Part shown: piece by piece, positions 8,772 through 16,978 of the stretch
How positions within the stretch are numbered: position 1 is the stretch's first letter
How the letters are laid out: every line of letters starts with the position of its first letter
Origin: Lutibacter sp.
GTDB taxonomy: Bacteria; Bacteroidota; Bacteroidia; Flavobacteriales; Flavobacteriaceae
Direction of reading: 5' to 3'
DNA length: 61,667 nucleotides
NCBI GenBank assembly: GCA_002733665.1
Contig: NVWM01000008.1
Location: 43,979-105,645 of the forward strand
Notes under the pieces: model-generated
Told to the model about the DNA's origin: nothing
The model's input: only the letters and a program-made list of their open reading frames with translations
The model's database searches: none
Program-made: the position numbers and the translations under genes

Positions 8772-8954
8772 AACAATGGCTATAGTTAATACGGGTTTTG
8801 GTGCTTAACCCAAAGTGAAGTGCCTTGAACAAAGTCCGCAAAATTTTCAATTTTGCGTGTCTATTAAAAATAAAGAAAAAATTAAAAATTTGGCTAAGTG
8901 CAAGTCCGAAAGTTCAGTTCTCTGAATTCCCGTACTAACCATAGCCGAGACGTT
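8772..8954. repeat. attC-like site 5 (type A, 183 bp)
   Basis: Near-identical to 1734-1916, same 183-bp length, starting AACAATGGCTATAG and ending CATAGCCGAGACGTT. Two unrelated cassettes (2 and 5) therefore carry the same site type, as expected if sites travel with, and recombine among, cassettes. Confidence 0.85.
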
Positions 8955-8983
8955 GCCAGTAATACAAAAAAAAACCGAACTAA

Positions 8984-9415
8984 ATGGGAATATTTGGAAA
9001 TCTATTTAAAAGTAAAAAGTTAAAAACCACCGACAAAGATTTTGGTGAAGTTGAAAGTTTCAGTACAAATGGAAACCGAATTGGATGGCAAATTAATCGT
9101 GAATTTTTGAACTCAAGTATCGAAATACTAATTGAGGGAAATCCAAACGGAATTAATGAAAACCAAAAGCGGATTTTACTAAATGCGCTGAATAACGAAA
9201 CGGAAATAAAATCTGAATCGGAAAAAGCACTTAAAGAACAATTTGAAAACGCAGAAATGGAATTTATTTCGATTGAGAAACATTTTGAATTGAAAGGAAT
9301 ATCTGTTCGTGATGACGGATTTGAAATGGCGTTTCAGGAAAAGGAAGGACAAAATTATTTTTTCAATGTTCACTTTGAGAATAACAAACAAGTCGGAGTT
9401 TCTATCGATGGATAA
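8984..9415 (+). CDS. Small acidic protein, possibly immunity-like, cassette 6
   Basis: 143 residues beginning MGIFGNLFKSKK, then an acidic helical and strand-rich body ending NVHFENNKQVGVSIDG. The opening and size resemble small immunity-type proteins found in polymorphic-toxin loci, but no motif settles it. Sole gene of cassette 6, bounded by GTTGCCAGTA (8952-8961) and TACTGGCAAC (9439-9448). The unusual G+C-richer codons (gcggattttact, cgtgatgacgga) hint at a history different from its neighbours. Confidence 0.62.
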   Translation: MGIFGNLFKSKKLKTTDKDFGEVESFSTNGNRIGWQINREFLNSSIEILIEGNPNGINENQKRILLNALNNETEIKSESEKALKEQFENAEMEFISIEKHFELKGISVRDDGFEMAFQEKEGQNYFFNVHFENNKQVGVSIDG

Positions 9416-9445
9416 AAACATTTAGTGCGTAAAAGTACTACTGGC

Positions 9446-9636
9446 AACAACGTATATAAAAAATAGCGCGAGTCATTGCTAACACAAAGGTTCGGGCATT
9501 TTTGGAAAGTCGCCAAATTTTTAAATTTGACAAATTCCCAAAAATAAAATAATTAGTAAAATTTAAAAATTTGGCTTGTGTTTCATCCGAAAATTATCGC
9601 TTATTTTCAGCGCTACTTTTCATATACAAGACCGTT
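9446..9636. repeat. attC-like site 6 (type E, 191 bp)
   Basis: Starts AACAACGTATATAAAAAATAGCGC and ends GCGCTACTTTTCATATACAAGACCGTT. The arms GTATATRAAAARTAGCGC pair. An inner hairpin around 9514-9575 (AAATTTTTAAATTTG, later AAATTTAAAAATTTGG) and a GGAAAGTC motif sit in the loop. It is the longest site of the array and accounts for most of the gap between 9415 and 9720. Confidence 0.78.
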
Positions 9637-9719
9637 GTGTGCAATTAGACAAACGAAATTACCCACTATTAGGTATTGTTTAATGCCCTAATATTAATTT
9701 ATAAACAAAATATTTAATT

Positions 9720-10940
9720 ATGAAAAATAGCATTATAATACTTTTATTGTGTTTGGTCGGTGTTTTTAAATCAAACTCTCAAATTTCAGATAGCGAAATA
9801 AAAAAACAAGTTCTTGATTCGCATAAATCATATGCTGAATACCCAGAAGATTTTGCTGAACTAATCAGTATTGACATTCAGAATAGTTCAAAATCTGGTT
9901 GTTGGCGTGATATTCATTGTGATATGAAATCAAAGTATTCTAGAAAAGTGGAAATATTATATAAAAACAGTCAAGGAAATAAAATTGCATATACGGCAAT
10001 AGTTGGTGTTTTCTATACACCTAATCATGCAAATAAAAAAAGATATAATATTGACTATTTAGAAATAGAAACAAGAAAATTTGGAATATTTAAAGAGTCT
10101 CTTGGTGATGTCGAAGTGGATAAAGAATATAATGAAAAAGGTTTTTTGATTCGAGAAAAACGAAAATATAAAGGTGAGAGTGAAGATGATTTTAAATATA
10201 TGACAACTGAAGAGTTTTTTAAAGGAAATACATCAAAATATCAAAGTCCCTATAAAGAAATTACTTATCTAGACGAAAATATTGATAGTAAAAAAGACCC
10301 TTCAGGGGAATACTATTATTACAAAAATGGGGATTTAAATTATGAAATTTTAAAGGATGGAAAACCTAAAGGAAAATATATAAGACATTTTGAATCTAGA
10401 AAGAAATGGGTTGTTACAGAATATGACAAGGACTTAGATATAGTTTCTGAGAGTGTTTTTTATGAGAATGGTCAACTAAAAGAGAAGGGAAACTATAAAA
10501 ATAAAGGATTCAATAAAACTGATGAATGGGCATTTTATTTCAAAAACGGGCAAATAAAAGAAATTGGGATGTATAAAGATGATAACAAAATCGGACAATG
10601 GAAAGAAGCCATAAATGTTAAAGATGACGTTGATTTCCCTGAGTTTGAAAATGAAGAACTTTTCAAGTCATCAATTCTATCTAATATTGGAGAATACATA
10701 TATAGAGTTGGGACATATAGAGACGGAGAAGATGAAATGCAAGACGAAGGTTTTAAAGCGATTTATGATTCTGGTGAGATATTTCGAACTTTTTCTGGTC
10801 GAAAAATTAAATATTACTTCCGAAATGGAAATATAATGATTGAAGGAAAGTATGATTCTGACGGCTATGAAACTGGAAAATGGAAAGTTTATAAAGAAAA
10901 TGGAAGTTTATTATTTGAAGAAAATGTAACTGATTATTAA
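9720..10940 (+). CDS. Secreted MORN-like repeat protein (YwqK-type), cassette 7
   Basis: 406 residues with a signal peptide (residues 1-20, ending SNSQ). The C-terminal two-thirds contain repeats of the MORN_2/YwqK type: YYYYKNGDLNYE, FYENGQLKEKGNYK, FYFKNGQIKEIGMYKD, YYFRNGNIMIEGKYD and VYKENGSLLFEE, each followed by a GxW/GKW turn. Such repeats bind partners or lipids and are annotated in Bacteroidota as toxin-antitoxin-like, but the signal peptide here points to the periplasm or cell surface. Cassette ends: GTTGTGTGCA (9634-9643) and TGCACACAAC (10944-10953). Its 45-bp leader is almost identical to that of cassette 4. Confidence 0.75.
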   Translation: MKNSIIILLLCLVGVFKSNSQISDSEIKKQVLDSHKSYAEYPEDFAELISIDIQNSSKSGCWRDIHCDMKSKYSRKVEILYKNSQGNKIAYTAIVGVFYTPNHANKKRYNIDYLEIETRKFGIFKESLGDVEVDKEYNEKGFLIREKRKYKGESEDDFKYMTTEEFFKGNTSKYQSPYKEITYLDENIDSKKDPSGEYYYYKNGDLNYEILKDGKPKGKYIRHFESRKKWVVTEYDKDLDIVSESVFYENGQLKEKGNYKNKGFNKTDEWAFYFKNGQIKEIGMYKDDNKIGQWKEAINVKDDVDFPEFENEELFKSSILSNIGEYIYRVGTYRDGEDEMQDEGFKAIYDSGEIFRTFSGRKIKYYFRNGNIMIEGKYDSDGYETGKWKVYKENGSLLFEENVTDY

Positions 10941-10950
10941 AACTGCACAC

Positions 10951-11076
10951 AACACCGTATAAAATTAATTGCTGGTTTTAGCCTATTTACGAAAGTCCAA
11001 AACGGACTTTCTTGGTTCGTGTTTTTTTACTAAATTTAGTGCTTAAAACACGCAACTAATCATACACAAACACGTT
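10951..11076. repeat. attC-like site 7 (type B, 126 bp)
   Basis: Starts AACACCGTATAAAATTAATTGC and ends CGCAACTAATCATACACAAACACGTT, a close relative of 557-683. It has the internal GAAAGTCC motif. With the leader of the restriction cassette it fills the 328-bp gap between 10940 and 11268. The rest of that gap (11083-11229) contains CCAACGC-type short repeats that also occur at 14252-14330, near the other end of the same cassette. Confidence 0.8.
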
Positions 11077-11229
11077 ACCAACAAGCACAGAACGAAAAAA
11101 ATCGTGCTAAAAACGAACAGCCAACCGCATATTTTACACATTTATTTTTTGCCAACGCTCAATTCCAACGCGAAAAAATAAAAGAGTAAAATTCCCCACC
11201 CAAAACCTTTCTAATTCAAAAAAAATATT

Positions 11230-11268
11230 TATATTTGGACAATTTTAGTCTAAAATAAATTTGTCCAA
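11230..11268 (+). promoter_or_regulatory. Promoter and nested-palindrome operator of the restriction-modification cassette
   Basis: A -7 box TATATTTG (11230-11237) overlaps the left arm of an inverted repeat, TTGGACAA (11235-11242) with TTGTCCAA (11261-11268). A second palindrome, TTTTAG-T-CTAAAA (11243-11255), lies between the arms. The right arm ends on the first base of the controller ATG. This placement fits autorepression by the HTH controller protein: binding would block both the -7 box and the start codon. Confidence 0.7.
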
Positions 11269-11576
11269 TGAAATCATTAGGAAGTATATTAAAAGTTGCA
11301 CGAGAAGAAAAGGAAATGATTTTGAGAAAAGTATCAGCGGAAGTTGATATTGATCAATCTTTGATAAGTAAATTTGAAAAAAACGAGAGAAAACCTACCA
11401 AAGAGCAACTAATTAGACTTGCGAAATTCTACAACCTTTCGGAACAAGAACTAATCATAAATTGGTATTCTGAAAAAATAGCAGAAGATTTAAAATATAC
11501 ACAAGCAACAACTGAAATTTTAAGGGTTGCAGAAGAAAAAATTAATTATTACAAATCTCAAGAAAATGGAAAATAA
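11268..11576 (+). CDS. XRE-family controller (C) protein of the restriction-modification system
   Basis: 102 residues. Residues 1-65 form a Cro/CI-type helix-turn-helix (LGSILKVAREEKEM, then VDIDQSLISKFEKNERKP). A short helical tail follows. Size, position upstream of the methyltransferase and overlap with it (11 bp) match controller proteins of type II systems, which time endonuclease expression after entry into a new host. The likely operator is the nested palindrome directly over its start codon. Confidence 0.82.
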   Translation: MKSLGSILKVAREEKEMILRKVSAEVDIDQSLISKFEKNERKPTKEQLIRLAKFYNLSEQELIINWYSEKIAEDLKYTQATTEILRVAEEKINYYKSQENGK

Positions 11577-12864
11577 CAAAATAAAAGTAGCCGAACTATT
11601 TGCAGGTGTTGGAGGTTTTCGTCTTGGACTTGAAAAATATAATAATTACGATATTGTTTGGAGTAACCAATGGGAACCTTCAACAAAAGTTCAACACGCA
11701 TCAATGGTTTACGAAAAGCAATTTGGAAAAGAAAACCATTCAAATGAAGATATAAATGAAGTTGTAACAAGAAATATTGAGGAAATTCCAGATCACGATT
11801 TGTTAGTTGGAGGTTTTCCTTGTCAAGATTATTCTGTTGCGACAACATTACATAATTCAAAAGGTTTAAAAGGAAAAAAAGGTGTGCTTTGGTGGTCAAT
11901 TCACAAAATTTTAGAAGACAAAAAAAACAAACCAAAATATTTATTTTTAGAAAATGTAGATAGACTTTTAAAATCCCCAGCATCACAAAGAGGTCGTGAT
12001 TTTGCTGTAATGCTAAAAAGTTTAAATGATTTAGGTTATGCAATTGAATGGCGAGTTGTAAATGCGGGAGAATATGGAATGCCACAAAGAAGAAGAAGAA
12101 CTTTCATCATTGGTTATCATAAATCAACAGATGTATACAAAAGACTTACAAAATCTAAAAAAACAGATTGGCTACTCGAAAAAGGAACGATTGCAAATGC
12201 TTTTCCAATTGAAAAAGTGAACAAATTAGAAGAATTTGAAATTAAAGGAAGTTTAGAAGAAATAACAACTGAATTTAATAAAAAAGGGGAACTTTCGCCA
12301 TTTCAAAACACAGGGTTACTTTATAAAGGAAAAGTTTATACAACTAAAACAAGCCCAAAATATAACGGAAAAAGAACCGTTTTAAGTGATGTTCTTCAAA
12401 ACGGAGAAGTTACAGATGAGTTCTTTATTAAAGACAATAAATTAAAAAGTTCTAAGTCTATTTTAGAAAAAGACGGAAGAGAAAAAATATTAACTACTGA
12501 AAAAGAAATGTGGAAATATTTAAAAGGCTCTAAATCTATTCTAAGAATTTCTAAAGATGGTTTTAAATATAATTATTCTGAAGGCGGAATGATTTATCCT
12601 GACGCTTTAGATAATGCTTCAAGAACTATAATTACGGGAGAAGGCGGAAAATCACCATCAAGGTTTAAACACGTAATAGTTTCCGACAGAGGTTTAAGAA
12701 GACTAACACCTGTTGAATTGGAACGATTAAATATGTTTCCAGATGACCACACAAAAATGGAAGGAATTACAGATACAAAACGAGCCTTTTTTATGGGAAA
12801 TGCACTTGTAGTTGGAGTAATTGAAAAAATTGGAGAAGCACTTTATAATCAGATAAATGAATAA
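11566..12864 (+). CDS. DNA (cytosine-5) methyltransferase, Sau3AI-type system
   Basis: 432 residues from the ATG at 11566. The frame is open 13 codons further up, but the AGAAAATGG context and the start of motif I favour this Met. C5-methyltransferase motifs in order: I AELFAGVGGFRLGLE (9-23), IV GGFPCQDYS with nucleophile Cys86, VI LFLENVDRL (127-135), VIII YGMPQRRRRTF (170-180), a target-recognition region (~190-350), IX RRLTPVELERLNMFP, and X FMGNALV. It protects host DNA against the endonuclease it overlaps by 8 bp. The recognition site is probably GATC, inferred from the endonuclease family. Confidence 0.92.
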   Translation: MENNKIKVAELFAGVGGFRLGLEKYNNYDIVWSNQWEPSTKVQHASMVYEKQFGKENHSNEDINEVVTRNIEEIPDHDLLVGGFPCQDYSVATTLHNSKGLKGKKGVLWWSIHKILEDKKNKPKYLFLENVDRLLKSPASQRGRDFAVMLKSLNDLGYAIEWRVVNAGEYGMPQRRRRTFIIGYHKSTDVYKRLTKSKKTDWLLEKGTIANAFPIEKVNKLEEFEIKGSLEEITTEFNKKGELSPFQNTGLLYKGKVYTTKTSPKYNGKRTVLSDVLQNGEVTDEFFIKDNKLKSSKSILEKDGREKILTTEKEMWKYLKGSKSILRISKDGFKYNYSEGGMIYPDALDNASRTIITGEGGKSPSRFKHVIVSDRGLRRLTPVELERLNMFPDDHTKMEGITDTKRAFFMGNALVVGVIEKIGEALYNQINE

Positions 12865-14251
12865 TATGTTTGATCCAAGTTCAGTAAATTCAATCATTTC
12901 ATACGCAAAAAAACTTAAAGGTCGTACTTTAAGAGAAAAGTGTGGAAAAGAAATTGAAAATCACGGATATAAAGGAAAAGGAAATTTCGGGCAATTAGTA
13001 GAAAAATTCTATTTCGGTTACAAACCAAACTCTAAAGCAGAAGCCGATTTTGTTGAAGTTGGAATGGAATTAAAATGCACTCCATTAAAAACACTTAAAA
13101 ACGGAGAAATTCGTTCAAAAGAAAGACTTGTTTTAAACATTATCAACTATTTAAAAGTACATAAGGAAAACTTTGAAGAAAGTTCGTTTTGGAAAAAAAA
13201 TACTCATTTATTACTTATCTTTTATCTTCACGACAAAGAAAAAGATTTACTTGACTACCTTATCAAACTTGTTGATGATTGGAAATATCCTAATCAAGAT
13301 TTACTAATTATAAAAAGAGATTGGGAAACTATTAACCAAAAAATAAAGGACGGAAAAGCACACGAATTATCGGAAGGAGATACCTTTTATTTGGGTGCTT
13401 GTACAAAAGGTGCTACAGCAGAAAAATCATTGAGAGATCAACCTTTTAATGACGTTAAAGCAAAACAAAGAGCCTATTCTTTAAAACAAGGTTATGTAAA
13501 TCATATAATTGCAAATATTGCTCAAGAAGAACAAGCCGTTTATGGAAAAATTCTAAATCAAGAAACAATATTTGAACATTTACCGTCAATTGAAGAAATT
13601 GTAATTTCTAAATTTGAACCTTATTATGGTAAAACATCAATTGAAATCGAAGAATATTTCGATCTTGAATTAAACAGAAAAGCGAAAAGTTATTTTGCAA
13701 ACCTTACAAAAGCAATTTTAGGGATTGGCTTAAACAAGAAAATTGAAGAGTTTGAAAAAGCAGATATTCAAGTAAAAACCATTCGACTAAAAGAAAATAA
13801 TCTGCCGAAAGAAGATATTTCTTTCAAAAATTTCAAATATGAAGAAATTGTAGAATTGGATTGGGAAGAAAGTGATTTTAAGCACATTTTGGAACAAAAA
13901 TTCTTTTTTGTTTTTTATCAATTTGAAAATGATATTCTTACATTGAAAAAAGTGAAATTTTGGAATATGCCCTACTCTGATATTCTTGAAGCAAAGAAAG
14001 TTTGGGATAAAACAGTAAAAACAATTGGAGAAGGAAAAATAATTAAAGAAATAACAAATAAAGGAATACGAAAAACGTATTTCCCTAAAAAAACAGAAAA
14101 TAGAATTAGTCACGTAAGACCACACGCAAAAGATAAAGAAGATTGTTATGATTTACCGACTAAAGACAAGTTGACAAATGCAACGGAATATACCAAGCAT
14201 TGTTTTTGGTTAAATGCAAGTTACGTAAAAGATGAAATATATCTGAAATAG
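12857..14251 (+). CDS. Sau3AI/MutH-family type II restriction endonuclease
   Basis: 464 residues. The N-terminal domain has the MutH/Sau3AI catalytic spacing: Glu49 in QLVEKFYFG, then Asp64, Glu71 and Lys73 in ADFVEVGMELK (D-x6-E-x-K). Sau3AI itself has ~490 residues with a second MutH-like domain that lacks catalysis and binds an effector site, and the C-terminal ~230 residues here are likely the equivalent. Family members cleave at GATC, so that specificity is predicted. It is the last gene of the operon, overlapping the methyltransferase by 8 bp. The whole C-M-R system fits within one cassette ending at GTTGGTAAC (14365-14373), the mirror of GTTACCAAC (11074-11082). Confidence 0.88.
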   Translation: MNNMFDPSSVNSIISYAKKLKGRTLREKCGKEIENHGYKGKGNFGQLVEKFYFGYKPNSKAEADFVEVGMELKCTPLKTLKNGEIRSKERLVLNIINYLKVHKENFEESSFWKKNTHLLLIFYLHDKEKDLLDYLIKLVDDWKYPNQDLLIIKRDWETINQKIKDGKAHELSEGDTFYLGACTKGATAEKSLRDQPFNDVKAKQRAYSLKQGYVNHIIANIAQEEQAVYGKILNQETIFEHLPSIEEIVISKFEPYYGKTSIEIEEYFDLELNRKAKSYFANLTKAILGIGLNKKIEEFEKADIQVKTIRLKENNLPKEDISFKNFKYEEIVELDWEESDFKHILEQKFFFVFYQFENDILTLKKVKFWNMPYSDILEAKKVWDKTVKTIGEGKIIKEITNKGIRKTYFPKKTENRISHVRPHAKDKEDCYDLPTKDKLTNATEYTKHCFWLNASYVKDEIYLK

Positions 14252-14370
14252 CCAACGCATAAAGCCATACACATTTGCAATCGCTACAGCCAACGCTTCA
14301 TCCAAAATTGCAAAAGAGTATGTCTTTGCCAACGCTATCAACAGAACGGAAAAACAGAAAGCCAGTTGGT

Positions 14371-14494
14371 AACAAAGTATAAAAATAATAGCGGTTTTTG
14401 TGCTTAATTCAAAGGCAGTATATTTGTACAAAGTTTAGTGTTAAATTGAAAGATAAGTGCCTTGAAATCCGCTACTATTCTTATACAAACCGTT
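14371..14494. repeat. attC-like site 8 (type C, 124 bp)
   Basis: Near-identical to 4311-4434 and the same length: AACAAAGTATAAAAATAATAGCGG to CCGCTACTATTCTTATACAAACCGTT. It contains TATATTTG, a good -7 match. It marks the last intact cassette boundary before the decayed half of the array. Confidence 0.82.
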
Positions 14495-14521
14495 GTACCG
14501 CATAATGACCCGTCCTGAAAT

Positions 14522-14917
14522 ATGTATACACTAAACCACAAGTATATGTATAAAAATGACAGAGTAACTAGACGTTACAGTGAACCTTTTAAATTAAAAA
14601 TTTTATCCGAACTTAGTACTGGAAAATACACCAAGAGTCAATTAGGAAAACTCTATAGTATTGCTCCAACAACCATCAATGAATGGATTAGAAAGTATGA
14701 ACGTAATGATCTTATGAATACTAGAGTTATGGTACAAACAAAAGATGAAATAACACGTATTAAAGCGCTTCAAAAAGAAATTGAACAACTCAAAAAACTA
14801 GTCCTAAAAAAGGATTTAGATGAACTGGTTAACGATTCCTATCTAGAAGTAGCAGCCCAAAAACTAGGCTATAAAAACGTTTTAGAACTTAAAAAAAAAC
14901 TAAACATCAAGCTTTGA
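14522..14917 (+). CDS. IS3-family transposase orfA (helix-turn-helix protein)
   Basis: Up to 131 residues. The start at 14522 lies within the inverted repeat, so Met9 (14546) is equally likely. The N-terminus is an HTH_Tnp_1 domain (RRYSEPFKLKILSELSTGKY, then IAPTTINEWIRKYER). A leucine-zipper-like coil follows (IKALQKEIEQLKKLVLKK). OrfA normally binds the IS ends and joins OrfB by -1 frameshifting, here probably at the A9 run 16 bp before its stop. Confidence 0.88.
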   Translation: MYTLNHKYMYKNDRVTRRYSEPFKLKILSELSTGKYTKSQLGKLYSIAPTTINEWIRKYERNDLMNTRVMVQTKDEITRIKALQKEIEQLKKLVLKKDLDELVNDSYLEVAAQKLGYKNVLELKKKLNIKL

Positions 14918-15769
14918 AAATAGCGGTAGATAAAACCAAGGGATTTACCTCTATTTCTAGCGTATGCAAGTGTTTTAACTTAAAACGAGACGCTTTCTAC
15001 AAGTACAATCGTAGGGTTAACCAAAGACATGTATTTGAACAACAAATAATAGATGTCGTTAAAAAAAGGCGTAAATCCCTTCCTAGAGAAGGTGTGCGGA
15101 AACTAATGAAGTCATTAAACAGTGACTTTGAAAAACAGCAATTAAACGTTGGAAGAGATACCTTATTTAAAATTCTTAGAGAACATAAAATGTTGACTCT
15201 TAGAAAGAAATACAGTGCTAGAACTACAAATTCGTATCATCGATTTTATAAGTACAACAACATTATAAAAGATTTGGAAATAACAAGACCTAACCAAGTT
15301 TGGGCTTCTGACATTACCTATATCAGAACCTTGAAAGGATTTTGTTATCTCGCTCTTATAACTGATATGTACTCTAGGAAAATTGTGGGTTACGACCTTA
15401 GTGATAGCCTAGAACTAAATGGCTGTGTAAGAGCCTTTAATAAAGCCGTATATCAAACTAAAAACATTAAAGGACTTATTTCATCATTCGGACAGAGGAA
15501 TACAGTATTGCAGCAATGTATACACACAAATACTCAAAAGAAAAAAAATAAACATAAGTATGACAGAAGAAAATCATTGTTATGAAAATGCGCTAGCAGA
15601 GCGTGTAAACGGAATCTTAAAAGATGAATTTTATCTTGACCAGACCTTTATGAACGTAGCGCATGCAAAAAGAGCAACAAAAAATGCAATTAAATTGTAC
15701 AACCAAATAAGATTACACTTATCTTTAGACTTTAAAACACCGAATATGGTCTATAAATTAATAGCGTAA
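14914..15769 (+). pseudogene. IS3-family transposase orfB (DDE integrase), frameshifted
   Basis: OrfB begins at TTG 14914, overlapping the orfA stop. It shows HTH_21 (KKRRKSLPREGVRKLM) and rve integrase segments: first Asp in VWASDITYI, second in HHSDRG, and the Glu in ENALAERVNG. The frame breaks near 15479, where one extra T in the TTT run throws HHSDRG out of frame; the correct frame resumes as the second part (15482-15769). A single base deletion there would restore a normal ~285-residue protein. Catalytic DDE residues are otherwise present. Confidence 0.87.
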
Positions 15770-15846
15770 ATTCAATTTTAACCTGTAGGCATATTTTAGG
15801 ACAAGACATTAAATAAATCTAAGAAAATCAAAGACAATAATCGTAA

Positions 15847-16830
15847 ATGAAGAAAATTTTATACACAGTTGCGATAAATAAAAAAGGAAATCTAATCACT
15901 GCAAAAAATGCTAAAAAAGGTAATGATTTTTTTTGTCCATTATGTAAAAACGAATTGATTCTTCGAAAAAGTGGAAAAACGGGAAAAGGTTCAAAAAGAC
16001 CACATTTTGCACATCGCACTTTAACACCAAATTGCACACCTGAAAGTGCTTTACATTACAACTTTAAATATTTACTTGCAGAAAAAATTCAACAAAAGAT
16101 AGAAAAGAAAAAGCCTCTATCTATTTTTTGGGAATGTAAACATTGTTATGACTTACATTCTGGAAATTTATTAAAAAAAATAAAATCATTAAAAGTTGAA
16201 CACAATATGACTGTTTGTCAACCTGATATTTCTTTATTTGATTTTGATGATAATGTTTTTGCTGTTATAGAAGTTGTTGTTACACATAAACCCGAGGAAA
16301 AAGTTTTAAATTTTTATTTAGAAAATAATATAATATTAATTCAAATAAACCTAACATCTGATGAAGATATTGAAAACTGGAAAGACAAAGTTTCTAATCC
16401 AGATATTGTTGAAATTTGTTTTAATCCAAAATGTAAAACTTGTGGACATTTTCAGCATAAAACTAAAATGACTATTGTAGAAGGGCCTTGTTGGAAATGT
16501 CACTCTTCAATGAAAGTTGCAGTAATTGAAGGAGGAATAGAAAGAGGTGGTTCTTCTTATGGTGCAGACGAATTTTCAAAACAGGAAATTGAATTTGCTA
16601 AAAATAAAGGAACAATTATAAAATCACATTACAGTAAAACAGTGCGCGAAAGGTATTTAGCAAGTACTTGTAATAAATGTGGAGCATTTGCTGGAAATTT
16701 CTATTTATTTTCTGATTATTTGCAACCTGCTTCAATTGGAGAGCTTCCATCTGAAACTTTTGATATTGGATACTATTGTAATAATTGTATCGAAATTGAA
16801 GATGATGATATTTCAATTTTTAAGTTATAA
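15847..16830 (+). CDS. CoiA-like protein with zinc ribbons and a nuclease-like core
   Basis: 327 residues. The N-terminal FCPLCKNEL with RPHFAHR resembles the CoiA/competence-associated family. A central VCQPDISLFDFDDNVFAVIE is compatible with a PD-(D/E)xK-type nuclease fold. Two or three CxxC pairs follow (CKTCGHF, CWKCHS, CNKCGAF, CNNC). CoiA promotes recombination during transformation in Gram-positives, and stand-alone relatives in Bacteroidota are uncharacterised. It lies 38 bp right of the IS in the chimeric cassette 9; its own original cassette start has probably been lost. Confidence 0.68.
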   Translation: MKKILYTVAINKKGNLITAKNAKKGNDFFCPLCKNELILRKSGKTGKGSKRPHFAHRTLTPNCTPESALHYNFKYLLAEKIQQKIEKKKPLSIFWECKHCYDLHSGNLLKKIKSLKVEHNMTVCQPDISLFDFDDNVFAVIEVVVTHKPEEKVLNFYLENNIILIQINLTSDEDIENWKDKVSNPDIVEICFNPKCKTCGHFQHKTKMTIVEGPCWKCHSSMKVAVIEGGIERGGSSYGADEFSKQEIEFAKNKGTIIKSHYSKTVRERYLASTCNKCGAFAGNFYLFSDYLQPASIGELPSETFDIGYYCNNCIEIEDDDISIFKL

Positions 16831-16839
16831 ACTACCGTC

Positions 16840-16955
16840 AACACCGTTTATTATTAATTACTTGGTTTTAGCCTCCTTACGAAAATTCTCGCAAATTTTA
16901 CATTCAATTTTTATTCACTAGATTTATTGTTCCTTAAACCACACTATTTAACAGA
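16840..16955. repeat. attC-like site 9 (type B), right end decayed
   Basis: The left end AACACCGTTTATTATTAATTAC is intact. The right end has lost the CATACACAAACACGTT part and reads AAACCACACTATTTAACAGAATGG, so no CGTT core is visible. Preceded by CTACCGTCAAC, which does not mirror the start of cassette 9 (GTTGTACCGCA). Confidence 0.6.
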
Positions 16956-16978
16956 ATGGAAAAACAAGAAAAATTACG

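Larger units (their letters stand above)
14506..15808 (+). mobile_element. IS3-family insertion sequence (IS150-like), degenerate
   Basis: Terminal inverted repeats TGACCCGTCCTGAAATATG (14506-14524) and, read from the other strand, TGTCTTGTCCTAAAATATG at the right end (to 15808). Two overlapping reading frames, orfA and orfB. A run of nine A (14891-14899) before the orfA stop is a plausible -1 slippage site, and the orfB frame is open back to it. No convincing target duplication flanks the element. orfB carries an inactivating frameshift, so this copy is probably dead unless another copy acts in trans. Confidence 0.85.

Noticed and set aside
13787-14125. Minus-strand frame inside the restriction endonuclease gene
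   Set aside because: A Phe/Ile/Tyr-rich shadow of Lys/Glu codons on the plus strand.
14506-15808. Target-site duplication flanking the IS
   Set aside because: The flanks (CATAA on the left, TTAAATAA on the right) give no convincing 3-bp repeat, and the surrounding cassette ends do not match, so no duplication is claimed.
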